A stretch of DNA of 64,000 bases from NCBI RefSeq assembly GCF_010183535.1, contig NC_071329.1:186001-250000 (forward strand). Reading direction: 5' to 3'. Positions 1-10,873 of this stretch are shown here, piece by piece. The DNA is from Caenorhabditis remanei (Eukaryota > Nematoda > Chromadorea > Rhabditida > Rhabditidae). The translations under genes were made by a program, and so were the position numbers. The notes under the pieces were generated by a model. That model saw only the letters and a list, made by a program, of their open reading frames with translations, was not told the origin of the DNA and searched no databases. Within the stretch, counting starts at the first letter, position 1. Every line of letters starts with the position of its first letter.

Positions 1-27
1 TTTTCCTTAACAAACCATTTTTCCCAG

Positions 28-2465
28 CTGTGCTTGCATTCCAAACTGTGGATTCTGCTCATCGCCAACACCGCCGGCGTTACTATTCGACCTCTGGCGG
101 GTATTCTCCGTCTCATGACCATAATATGTCGGTTCCATGTGTATTTTATGCTGAAAAATCAAATTTCGTTGTCAAATTTTAGAAAAAATGTCGGGAAAAT
201 GAGAAAAATCGGGTTTATTTGAGTGGAAAACGATTGGGAAATCAATTTCTTGCCGCGACAACTCGGAGGTGTGCAATCGCGCTTCATCGGTAACGCTATT
301 TCGGCGCGAGGTTCAAATTTCAATTTTTGGAGGTTCGACACAGGGTCTCAGGATGAGTAGTGAAAATAAACTGCGCTCCGCTGAAATCAGCTGAAATTTT
401 AGCGCGAAATTCAAAATAAATTTTATATTTAAAAATTTTATCTATTTTTTCAATAGAATAGATCTCGAAAAGACGCGAGACGGTCGAAAAACTGGCCAAA
501 AATGCGGGAAAACTGACATAAATCGGCTCAAAAACTGGTCGATTAAGCTGCGTATCAAAATGCCACAGTGAAACAGCGAATTGCAAAAATTAAAATTTGA
601 ATTTGCCGCCAATGTCTAGTGGAGCGCATACGATTTCACTACTCAACCCTAGACCCTGTGGTTCGACGTGTTTAGCAGCGAATTCAGAAGGTTTTTATCA
701 CTTTTTTAAATGTTTTAAAGTTGATGAAATGAAACATAACAGCTGTCTAGACAAATCAGTCCAGAAACAATTAAAAATATATAATATACTTTTTCCAAAA
801 TTACAAAACAACTCTAGGTTTTTTGTTCTTCCTTTTTCTGTGTTTTGCTTTGATTTGTGAACAATTGTGCGCTCAAAAAAGCTGAAATTCCCACATCAAA
901 ATCAGGATAAATCAAAGAATCAAAGTGAGAGAGTACACGAAATGAAGAGACGCAGACAGTGCAATTTCGGAGTGTCGTTTGTATTTATTTAATTTAATAT
1001 TTTTTCACCGCATTCTTTTGAACTTTTTGTATTTTTTGGCAACTTTTTCTTCAAATTTTGTATCCAATGTCCTGTTTGTCTGATCAATGATGTGCTATCA
1101 GTGATCTCGTCGATTTGTTCTCTCAACTTCCTCCTCGTGATTGAGAGAATTAGAAAAAGAAAAAGAATTGGGGGAGGAGCACACACACACACACACACAA
1201 AGAACATTGAAGTAATGTTTTGGTGGAAAAGAGAGAAATCAAGCACTTGAAGTTCTTTCGTTTGATTGCTCTTTGTTTTTTCCCGGTTTTTCCCGATTTT
1301 CACAAAATTTCAGCCAGAATTCTCGATTTTTCGAGTTTCTTTAGATTCAGTGATAGTCAAATAGTGATTTCTAAAGCTAGGTTTTCTCCGCTTGAAAAGC
1401 TGCTCTTGTTATTCTTTTGTCGAATAAAAGCGGTTGTTTTCACAACTAAAACTGTAAAAAATGTTCACAATTCAGATTTTTTCAAATTTTCACTGAAAAA
1501 ATCCCTAAATTCAGAGTTTAATAGTCGTATTTCATTAGTCCTGTGATCTAAGAATTGCCCGCTTCATTTTCCAAAGCTCAGGGGATTATTTGAGTATAAC
1601 AGTGAATCCGCAATCGTATAAATAGCTTGCAAATTTACAAGGGAGGTATTCGAAGTGTCCTCTTTCAAACGACTCAAAAATTTGGCCCCTGACACTTTCG
1701 AGTACGTAGATTCCGAATCTGAATAACATTCTGCTAAATCCTTCTGCGAACCGAGTTATTATCGAAATAAAAAAGTTCCGACATTTTTTACCGACGCGTG
1801 TTTGCGGACTCAGTGCAAAATTTAATAATTTAGCACTAAGTCCGCAAACACGCGTCGGTAAAAATGTCGGAACTTTTTTCTCGCGACAATAGGAGCCGTC
1901 AAAATTTTCCTCTGCGAAGAAATGCTTGACGGCTCATAACTTGGTTCATAGAAGGATTCAGCAGAGATTTATTTCAGATTCGGAATCTATGGACTCGAAA
2001 GTAAAAAAAAAATTAAATGAAGATATATCGAATTTGATGGAAAAGTTTTTTTAACCTGACCAAGTGGCCAGCCACCTGCGATGGTCAACAGAAAAACACC
2101 CAAGGGAAATTTGATCCTCCCTGTCTCCAGACAGAGCTCTTTTTTGAAAAACTTTATTTTGATCTTAGCTTTCGGTTTCCGCATTGATGCTCCTGATCTT
2201 GGTGTACAGGTCGGATTTTTAAAATGAATTTTCTGGGGTTGGCGGTGGCAGGTCGGAAAAAGGTGAAAAAAAATTTCACAGTTGTTTTTTTGAAACTTTT
2301 AGGGTTTTTCTTCTCCTTTTGATCATGGTAGTTTCTTCAGCGTGAAAATTGTCGATTTCTCGCTACAGGATTCCCGAACATGTATGAGTTTCTGGTCCCT
2401 GCGATTCATGGTTCCTTCTGGTAGCTAATTCTTGGATTAGTTTGTGTTCGTTTCTTGTAAAACAA
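28..2465 (+). CDS. 3' part of an unidentified spliced gene (tentative)
   Basis: An acceptor (TTTTCCCAG) at 19-27 is followed by about 120 bases of codon-like sequence, to a possible donor near 141. In the third frame this reads as a Ser/Tyr/His-rich stretch with the sequence STSGGYSPSHDHN. A possible last exon follows CGCTACAG near 2369 and would end in a short tail, with an AATAAA signal at about 2463. I could not join the two exons in one consistent frame, so intermediate exons or another model are possible. No family is recognised. The gene would run in from the left of the window and end about 280 bp before the acetyl-CoA hydrolase gene. Only the splice-like and polyadenylation-like signals are seen directly; the gene itself is inferred. 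Confidence 0.25.
340..659. mobile_element. 320-bp MITE with 8-bp target duplication
   Basis: The ends are imperfect inverted repeats starting ACAGGGTCT and continuing to GAGTAGTGAAA. The element is flanked on both sides by GGTTCGAC (332-339 and 660-667), a perfect 8-bp target-site duplication. Related, more decayed sequence occurs near 37816-38000 and 53550-53830, sharing phrases such as CATAAATCGGCTCAAAAA and GATTAAGCTGCGTATC. An 8-bp duplication suggests a hAT- or P-type transposase. No protein is encoded. Confidence 0.75.
1759..1889. mobile_element. 131-bp palindromic MITE, TA target site
   Basis: This is an almost perfect hairpin flanked by TA. It starts TTATCGAAATAAAAAAGTTC and its arms include CCGACATTTTT and GTGTTTGCGGACT. 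The outer ends closely match those of the 4-kb transposon at 18253-22282 (TTATCGGAGTAAAAAAGTTC, then CGACATTTTTT). It is therefore probably a non-autonomous relative mobilised by that type of transposase. A further relative lies at 41770-41879. Confidence 0.8.
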
Positions 2466-2748
2466 ATAAAGATAAAAAAATGATTTTCGTGGGGTCCCAA
2501 GAAATACTATCTCAGATCTTTCAAAGTATCACAGAGCTCACCTTTCCGATCAAAAACCGAAAACCATTCCCAAATTATCATGAAATCTATTCATTGATCA
2601 GCCAAAGATAACATTCCCACGATGTCTACACATAACAATTGACTCCTCCTCCATTCAACCATTGTGTCCTCTTTTCATTGTGCCCGCCAACCGTCATTCT
2701 TCACTTTTTTCGCTATAGAATATAGTTTCTAACATTCCAGACCTCGAA

Positions 2749-5700
2749 ATGTCGCTGTCGAAAGTCCTCTCGGTGACCAGGTGGGTTTTGTATAGAACGG
2801 AATTTGATAAGGAATTATCTAAATTGAAACTAATTCGACTTGATTAGAAGAAAATTGGTTGAAGATCAAGAATTCCAGAAACTTCACAAACGGACCGCGT
2901 CTCCCTACCAAACTATTGCACGCAAAACCTGGCTTCGTGCCAAAATACGTGTCAGCAGATGAGGCATTGGCGATGGTTGAATCCAGTAGGTTTTTGGGGA
3001 CACAAATCCCGGATTTTTCATATTTGTCAAAGCCTGCCTTCAAAAAATGAACCAATTAGAAAAAAGTTTTTGACATTTTTTCAATTTTTCATCGAAAATG
3101 TAAACACTCAGGCAACTCGATATTAATCTAATGAGACGCCACACTAATCTAATCGCAATCTCATTAGATTAGCGGATTTTGCTTGCGCAAACTTCGTTCG
3201 CGCCAAGGATCCAAGAATAAGTCAGTACAAAACGCGCAAAATTTCTTTCAATTTTTGTTTTATTATTTTTTTTTCTAAGTTTTAATTCTCTATTTATGTC
3301 TCGAAAGTCTGAAATCGTTGCGAACTAATTTCGTTTGCGGTTTATCGACTTTTTCACGATTTTCCAATATTAAAAATTGTATTTTTCGGTTTCTATGGCT
3401 CTTCAAGTCTTCAACTGCAGTCTTCACTCTTCCGCAACTTCAATTTGGTTTGGAAGAAAAGGCAACATTGCGATGAAATCATGAATAAATTCTTAGGTAA
3501 GCAAATGGTTTCTCTTACAATTAACCGTGAATAATAGTTCATTGCTCAGGGATAATCGTCTACTTCTTCAACATCAGCGCTCTCTACATAACTTCGAAAG
3601 AAAATTATTTTGTGAGTTCAGACATCAAACAGTTTTTTGGTATTAATTTCGTTCATTTTCCAGTAAAATTCGCTGAGTGGACGTCAAAGGGAAGCAACCG
3701 GATAGAGGACAACTTGGATTTTTTCCACTTGCAATGGATTTGCGACTAATTTCTAATTTTTTTCTCTGTTATATTTTTTGTACATTTTGATTGTCAGAAC
3801 TCTTGTTTTTATTTGAATAAATTTACTATTTCTTATTTTACCTAAAGAATTTTCAAATATTACAACAAATTACACAAGATTCCACGTCAATCTAATGAGA
3901 CCGCGCGCCAATCTAACTAGACGGTACGCTAATCTAACTAGATGCGGCGCTAATCTTATTATGCCAACATAGCATCTAATCTAACTGACGCCGCGTCTAA
4001 TTAGATTAATATCGAGTTGCCTGAGCATTTCTGATGATTTTTTAAAATAATTCCTTCTATTTCTAAATCATAGTCGGAAATTTTTGCGAAACAATTCGAA
4101 GAAAAACTATTTTTCTTTGCCAAAATCCCGATTTTCAGCTGATTTTTACCTGAAATTCTCTTTTTTTCATATTTTTCATCGAAAATATGAATATTTCGAT
4201 GATTTTTTAGAATTTCTTCTAATTCTGATTGATAGACGAAAATTTTACTTTTTCGCAAAAAAAAAAATCGAAAAAACTTGAATTTTGAGTTTTGACGCCA
4301 ATTATTGAGCCTCAATTTCCAGACAACGACGTCTACGTCGGAAACCACGCCTCCGCTCCAAACGTCCTTCTGGAGGCACTATGCCGTCGTGTCGACTCGG
4401 CGGGTCTCAATAATATTCGGATGTCTCATTTGATTTTGAGCGGAAATTGTCCACAATTTGATCCGAAATATCATGGTGAGCCGGCCTACTATCACAGCAG
4501 TCACGGCCGGGATTTTACTACTCGTGGCCTAGAAAAATCAGTGACTTCGGCCACCGTGACCTTAATCATTGCAAACTTCTGGAGCAAAAAAACGGTGTTT
4601 TTGGTCATTGTTTCGGAATTTTTTTTGATGCTGAGTTGTAAAAAACTGATGAAATATCACAGAAAACCAAAAAATTACGAAAATAATCACGGATTGCGCC
4701 ATAGGTGACCAAAACACCTATTGTGCAGATATTGCTCAATTTCAGGCTCAGAATAGTTGTTAGAAAAGCGAGAGTAATTCAGAAACGTCGCCAGTCATGT
4801 CCGATTCGTGAAAATATGCTAAAACTCTCGGATTTGATTTCTCACGTTTCGAGAAAACGAAAACGAAGTCAAAATATAATATTCGCTAATGTTATTTTTC
4901 AAAGAAAATGAACGATTTTAAAACTTAGAGGAGTTTTTGCCCAGAATGTGAATTGAGTTGATCAGACATCGAAATTTCGCATTTCCTCACGTCGATAAAG
5001 CTTTCTTCTATCTTCTGGTACATTTTTTCGCTTTTTAAAATACATTTAGTATTTTTCTGCGTCAAATTTCCGAAAAACTCGCCAAAAAATCTGAATTTTT
5101 CATGCGATTACGGTACGCAGTCTGCACACACCGTGACGCAATCTTTGCAGAAAATTTCGCTGCGTACGTAAGCGCTTACTGCGTAACTCGTCGCACAATT
5201 TTCTAGGCCACGAGTAGTAAAATCCCGGCCGTGCAGTGCGAGGCAAAGGTCGCGAAAACGCGCTCTGTCGCACAACAAATGGCACGGTGTCAAATTCAAA
5301 TTCAATATAAACCGCGACGCGCACGCAACGCGAATCGAAAAAATCTAAATTTGTTCGTTGCGGACATGACGCCTGTTGAATGAGAATCCATGCGACAAAG
5401 TGGGCGTGGCCTAACTTTCATTTTCCCAGGTAAAATCCTGAACAACAGTCTATTCATCTGCCCCGGAAATCGTAATAATGTGAATCTCGGTGCCGCTGAC
5501 TACACTCCAATCTTCCTCTCCGAAGTACCATCATTGTATACAAGTGGAGCATTGAATGTCGACGTGGCACTAATTACTGTATCACCGCCAGGTAATTATC
5601 GTTGGAGATCATTATTAGCTCGACGCAGTTCTTATAACTGCGCTCCACCGAAATCCGCTTGAGAAATGTCTCTTTTTCTCTGATTCTCTCAATTCCGCTC

Positions 5701-7557
5701 GCAATTTTCTTGAGTTTCGGTAGAGCGCGGCTGTAAGAAGAGTGCCGTGTTAATAGAAATTCCTAAAAAAAAAAGCAAGATTGATTTCCAGATGAGCTCG
5801 GTTTCTGTACACTTGGCGTCGATATTGATTGCACGTTGGCTGCAGCGACAAGTGCCAAGAAAATCATTGGTAAACTCTTTGTCTGAAACAGGGCTGTGCG
5901 AAAAAACTTCTCCGAAAAACGTTTTTAAATTTTGAGCCGTAAAAATCAAAAAAAACCGAAAAATTCGAGAAAAAAATTTCAAGAAATGTCTGAAAAAATC
6001 AGTTTTCGGAGGCAAAAATCTTGCATTTGTCTGAAAATTCCAACTATTTCAAGGTCAGACCCCTAGAAACCTGTTTTTGAACACAAAATAAGAAAAAATT
6101 TCAGGAAAAATCGAAAAATCACTATTTTGTTACTCAATTTTTAAAATTTCAGGAGAAATATTCAACATTTTTAGAACGGTCTTTCAAAAACTCCGAAATT
6201 TTTTTTTCGCACACCCCTGATCTATACCTCATTCTGAAAATCACTCTCTCAATTCTAGCACTCGTAAACAGCACAATGCCTCGCACCCGCGGTCACACCA
6301 CCGTCCATTCCTCCCATTTCACTGCTATGGTTCAAACCGATCGCCCCATCGCTTTCCGTCAAGGCAACGAGGAAATGTCTGAAACTGAGCAGAGAATCGG
6401 AAAAATCATTGCGGAAAACCTAGTTGACAACGGGGCGACACTTCAACTAGGCATCGGAGCGATTCCCGACTCGGCACTGGCTGCTATGAAGCAACATAAG
6501 GATTTGGGTGTGCATACGGAGATGTTCAGTGATGGAGTGACGGATTTGATTGATCGAGGAATTATTAATAATCAGAAGAAAGCGTTCATGCCAGGGAAGA
6601 CGGTGTCGTCGTTCGCTTTTGGAACTAAAGAATTCTATAAGAAAATTGATAATAATCCAGAATTTTGTAAGAAATTAATGTGTTTTATCTAGACACCCTT
6701 CCCAACAATTTCAGATTTCGCCCCTTGCGACTTCACCAATCACATCGACATCGTCCGTCGCAACAGCAAAATGACGTCGATTAACTCGGCGATCGAAATC
6801 GATTTGACTGGACAGATTGTGTCGGATTCGATTGGACGCAACTTTTTCAGTGGATTCGGTGGACAAGTCGATTTTATGGCCGCCAGTCCTCATGGGTTTG
6901 ATGGATTGGGAAAGGCGATTATCGCATTACCATCGAGAACTACGAAGGGGCAGACGAAGATTGTTCCGTTTTTGACGCAGGTTAGGAGGCAAACCCGAAA
7001 GATTCTGCGGAAACGGGCCGCCGCGTAACTGAATTTCGTGCGCTAAAAATTTACCAAAATGTAGATCAATGGCGACTTCTAGATTTTTCACCGGTCGGAC
7101 CATGTTTCAGTGCAAAAATTTAAAAATGTGAACTGTTTTGATTTTTTAACAAAAAAGTCGAATTTTCTACTATCTTTTAAAATATCGGTGAAAGCTCGCA
7201 CGTTCATGAATTTTTGACAATTTTTGATAAATTTCGACTGAAATTTTTCGCCTAGCCATCTCGCCAAGATCTACATTTTGGTATATTTTTCAGCTTTTAT
7301 TATTGAGTTTTAAGAGAGTTACGCCCGGTTTTACAAGTATAGAATCTATAAATCTCTCTCTTCTCTTCCAGGGTTCCGGCGTCGTGACGACTCGCGCTCA
7401 CGCTCGCTACATTGTCACAGAGCACGGAATCGCCAATCTATGGGGAAAATCGATCCGCCAACGTGCGTACGAGCTGATTCAAATCTCACATCCGGATGAT
7501 CGAGAGACTCTGGAGAAGGCGGCGTTCGAACGATTCAAAGTGATGCCGTCGGCTTAA
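2749..7557 (+). CDS. acetyl-CoA hydrolase/transferase, mitochondrial-type
   Basis: Eight exons: 2749-2780, 2879-2985, 4323-4475, 5430-5591, 5792-5869, 6259-6666, 6715-6980, 7372-7557. They encode about 463 aa. The protein belongs to the acetyl-CoA hydrolase / 4-hydroxybutyrate CoA-transferase family, which moves or removes CoA from short acyl groups. Support comes from VALITVSPPDELG, then LQLGIGAIPDSAL, and the C-terminal RAHARYIVTEHGIANLWGK, whose TEHG Glu is in the catalytic neighbourhood of class I CoA transferases. The Arg/Lys/Ser-rich N-terminus (MSLSKVLSVTR) fits a mitochondrial presequence. AG precedes the start closely (ATTCCAG), consistent with trans-splicing. Introns 2, 3, 5 and 7 hold repeats. 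C. elegans has at least two such genes, acer-1 and, from memory, ZK1320.9; the neighbours favour the ZK1320.9 locus. Confidence 0.93.
3107..4025. mobile_element. 919-bp inverted-repeat element in intron 2 of the CoA-hydrolase gene
   Basis: The termini are a perfect inverted repeat: CTCAGGCAACTCGATATT at the left and its complement at 4008-4025. Both ends carry repeated AATCTAAT(GAGA) motifs (3120-3175 and 3890-4010). The interior (about 3400-3840) contains two small GT...AG intron-like segments (GTAAGC...CTCAG and GTGAGT...TTCCAG) and an AATAAA. This resembles a captured gene fragment or a decayed element gene. No convincing target duplication was found. Confidence 0.7.
4504..5234. repeat. 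inverted repeat pair in intron 3 of the CoA-hydrolase gene
   Basis: A 33-bp sequence beginning CGGCCGGGATTTTACTACTC at 4504 recurs as an exact reverse complement ending at 5234. The flanking bases are only partly complementary. The pair marks the arms of a roughly 0.73-kb foldback element; its outer limits are uncertain. Confidence 0.6.
5613..5755. repeat. hairpin repeat, family R1, copy 1
   Basis: Arms of the type TTCTTACAACTGCGCTCCAC and its complement flank a centre containing GAGACTCTCAATT-like sequence. The ends resemble TTAGCTCGAC...GTGCCGTGTTAA. At least five copies lie in the window, most of them in introns (25443, 34983, 37351 and 37673). Confidence 0.75.
5889..6222. mobile_element. 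MITE with CAGGG...TGTGCG termini
   Basis: The ends are CAGGGCTGTGCGAAAAAA and TTTTTTTCGCACACCCCTG, inverted. The body is AT-rich and repeats phrases such as TCTGAAAAAAT and GGAGGCAAA, which recur near 35810 and 36730. The better preserved relative at 43054-43314 has an 8-bp target duplication, so this is likely a hAT-type MITE. It lies in intron 5 of the CoA-hydrolase gene. Confidence 0.65.
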
Positions 7558-7749
7558 TTGCAATTAATTTTTTTTCGTTGTAATATTTAGATGGGGGCTA
7601 TCATCCGGTTTTGCACAAAGAAATCTAGGTCATCATTCATAGTGATATACGGTTCAATGTTTAATTTATAAAAAAAAGTCTTTATTAATTATATTTTATA
7701 CGAAAAGGCATTGATTTGGCATTTGTAAAACAGTGAGATCTCATCTCAA

Positions 7750-7966
7750 TCAATCAGTTTGACCATTCTCCACCACGGCCACCCCATCAGACTCCTCTTG
7801 TTGCTGTTCTCTTTTCTTCCAGTAACAACAATTCTGCCAGAAGATGAAGATAATTAGGAGGATCAGTAGAATACTCACGATGATCAAAGGGATTTCGAGA
7901 CCCATTTCTGGAAGGAAACAGTCAAATTTAGAGGTTTAGAGAGAAAGGAAACTCACTTTGGCACAT
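7750..7966 (-). CDS. possible 55-aa single-pass membrane protein
   Basis: Two exons on the minus strand (7957-7966 and 7750-7907), joined by GTGAGT...TTCCAG, give a 55-aa protein. A hydrophobic segment (about residues 8-27, PLIIVSILLILLIIFIFW) is followed by NCCYWKKREQQQEE and an acidic tail. The Cys pair beside the membrane and the basic stretch suggest a type III-like small membrane protein. A minus-strand AATAAA lies about 60 bp past the stop. The reading frame also continues upstream without an ATG (CPPQSFPIGMCQ), so this may be the 3' end of a longer gene. The family is not recognised. It converges with the CoA-hydrolase gene. Confidence 0.4.
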
Positions 7967-8560
7967 ACCAATTGGGAATGATTGCGGTGGACACGTAGGA
8001 TTAATGTAATTTCAGAAGTTTGGATGGGGGTCACGTAGAATAGGAGATGAATTATCGGGTTTTGGAATTTCGGCTTTATAGTTGAAAATTTGACTTTTTA
8101 GGGAAAAAAAAAATTGAATTTTGAACAGTCCTTCGGGCCTAGGGTCAGAAAAAATGAGTGAAAATTGAAGATTTTGAATTAAAAAACCATCAAAAATGGT
8201 AATTTTCCAGTATTTTTGAATTAGGCGTCAAAGGCGCGCCAGATGTTTGACTGGGTTGCCTCCGACGCGTTTTGGGTAATTTTTGTGCAAAATTCTGATT
8301 TTTAGCGCATTTTCAGCAGGATTTTCGAGTTTTTCATAATTTTCAACCTTTTTTGGTCATTTTTTCGGTCATTTTTTATTAGTTTGTTTCTGAATTTTTC
8401 TGGATCATTCAAAAAAGGGGCGGAGTTTGATTCCAGTTTCTTTTCCTCCTTCTCACACATATCGGTCAACTTGATATAGGAGACACGTCACAAAGTTACA
8501 CAAATTCGCAATAAAATGATTCATTTGCACAGAAGACTCAAAAATAAATTATAAATCCAA

Positions 8561-10873
8561 TTATTGCTTATCCGCCGCAGCGACAACTGGTGCAGCGGCC
8601 TTCGCTCCGAATCGTTTTCCCCTGAAGACATTCTGAATCTTCTTGGCAGCGTCCTGAACTTGTGGATCCTCCAAATTGATGTCGATTTCTTCCTGAAAAG
8701 AATGATTTGTTTGGTTTTTTTCATTTGCTAACTAATGAATAATTTAGCGGTTTCCCAGAGCAACCATGACAAAAATCACGAGTTTTTCGGAGAAAATTAA
8801 TTATTAATTTTTTTTTTGAAAGAACAGGTGAAAGCTTTCAGAAAACAGAGATCTTAGTGGTTACTGTAGGCTAACTCGCCGGGAAAATTAAATGCGCCTT
8901 TAAACCCATCCGGAGTGAATATTCGTAAAATATCAACTAGGTATGATTTTACTTTCCTAAAAGATCTTCTCATATCCAAACAAACGTTTTATTTTCAAAA
9001 AAAAAACCTTCTCTCCCTACTCTTCCTCCTTCTCCTTTTCACTTCTAAATGAGTTTTCTGTCCTTTTCCGAATCCATTTGCTCGTCGTGAGCGTATATTT
9101 ATGCGAAAAAAAGAAAGTGCCGTAGGAAGAAGAAAAAAGATGGAGAAGAAGCAATTTGGCACACTTTTACCCGCCCGTTTTTCGCGCATTTCTTCACGAT
9201 GGAATGTGTGATGTTTAGGAAATAAAAATGGAAAGAAAAAGGAAGAGAGAATGGGAGGAAATGTGTGTGAAATGAGCAGAGATGACAAAGGGAAGATAGT
9301 GGAGTATTTAGTAAAATGGTAACAGGCAGATAGGAGAACTGAAGTCATATTTTTTATCGCAGTTCCCGATACGTCAGAAAATTATAAGAAACAACTTTTA
9401 TTATTGACGAAATTGGTAAAAATCGCTCTAAACGCCACGATTCCCGTTCTCCTGGAGCTTTGATGGAAGACTTTTTCCGCACGGCCGTGTAGTCCTCTCG
9501 GACAAGATTTTCACTTAGGTAATTCCTCGTGCAGTGACGGGCGTTGTGGAACATTGGTCTTACCGCGAAAACTACAGTACTATATTTTCTAATAAGAACT
9601 ATAGTTGATGCATGCTTCTTCCAAAAAGCACAAAACTAGATTCCTTTTTGATAAATTATTAAACATATTTCTTTTTTCCAGGTAATACATGTAGGAGGTA
9701 TGCGTGACATTCGATAGTTAGAATATGAATAGTTATTCGAGAAAAGTGTTCTTCACCTGTCCTTATGTATCTATGATTCATGATATGTGGAGGATGACGT
9801 GACGGAAAGGGATTGTAAGACTACAGTAATTCGTACATTAATTGAATCCTGGAGATTCTGTTACAGTAATCAAAACCTACTGTGAACTGAGTTATTACAG
9901 TACCGCTCAAAAAGTTACCAACATTGGCTGTGTTCAGTGGAAAATTACCAGCTTTGAAAGTGTATTTTGGTGTCACCTCAAAATTTCGCAAATAAGCAAT
10001 CGGTTTCCGGGAGAAATGACTTTGATTACCTGTAACTTTCCTGGTAATGTCTCTACAAAAAAAATGTCGACTACAAAAATTATGTGCTACTTTTGATCTG
10101 TCTAACCCAAACAAAATTGAGTTTATCGGCCAATCAGGGGACACCGAAATACACTGTCAAAATTGGCCATTTTCCACTGAAAACAGCCAAAGTGGATAAC
10201 CTTTTGAACGATACTGTAGACTAATTCGATTCTGCGGATTCTGTTATTATAGTCGACAGAATCCAGCTGTACACTGTAATCATGTTGATATTAGGTTCCA
10301 ATTCCTGTCCGTGATAAATGGACCAAGTAGAACCTCGCCGAGCCATAATTCAGTCCTCTTCGCGTTTGTTAAAACAAAATAGAACAGTGTCCATTTTATA
10401 ACTAGACCACTAGACTTTTCATTGTTCTCAGACTCTTTGAAACCTCCAGAACCCACATTCATCCCTCTTTTCACTAACCTGATTGTTGGTATTGCTCACT
10501 GCTCCTGCTCCTCCTCCATTCTCCTGGGGAATTGTTGTGGCACCGGAAGACGTCGACATTTCTTCTTCTTTTCTTCTCGTTTGCCTTCCTTTTTCCTGAA
10601 AAGAAATCTTTGTTTTGTGAATGTTTTTTGTTTGGAGAACAACGGACACAAAAAGTTTCTTTTAGACTGGAGAAAGAAAGGGAACAATGTGGGTGAAAAA
10701 AACGGAAAGGTGAGAAAATGGGGGACTTTTTTTGAAGTTTTTTCTCCACTTGATGTTTCGAAAGTTGGGATTACTGTAGTTTACAATAGTTTAGAAACTT
10801 ACCTATATTGAGACTTTGAGGTACATCATTATTTCCTAAATAGCAAAACAACCCGACTTACAGCACCACTCAT
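8561..10873 (-). CDS. small IQ-motif protein, PEP-19/PCP4-like
   Basis: Three exons on the minus strand: 10862-10873, 10479-10595 and 8561-8692, encoding 86 aa. The N-terminal half is basic then low-complexity (TSSGATTIPQENGGGAGA). The C-terminal half reads EEIDINLEDPQVQDAAKKIQ then NVFRGKRFGAKAAA, an acidic stretch followed by an IQ motif (KIQxxFRGKR). That is the layout of PEP-19/neurogranin-type calmodulin regulators, so calmodulin binding is inferred. An internal Met in exon 2 could be an alternative start if exon 2 is trans-spliced (its acceptor is TTTTCAG). The 1.8-kb intron has no other clear exon. A 20-base splice-bounded segment near 12986-13005 may be a far-upstream non-coding exon. 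Confidence 0.7.
9820..10285. repeat. decayed CTACAGTA-ended inverted-repeat element
   Basis: The left part contains GACTACAGTAATTC and GGAGATTCTGTTACAGTA. The right part contains TACTGTAGACTAATTC and GATTCTGTTATTATAGTC in inverted arrangement. It resembles the CTACAGTA/ATGGTCAT family seen at 43016-43796 and 56579-56876 but is poorly preserved. It lies in the long intron of the IQ-protein gene. Confidence 0.4.

Noticed and set aside
8995..9348. 117-codon minus-strand frame in the IQ-protein intron
   Set aside because: The composition is Phe/Ser/Lys low complexity from a purine-rich tract, with no splice context.
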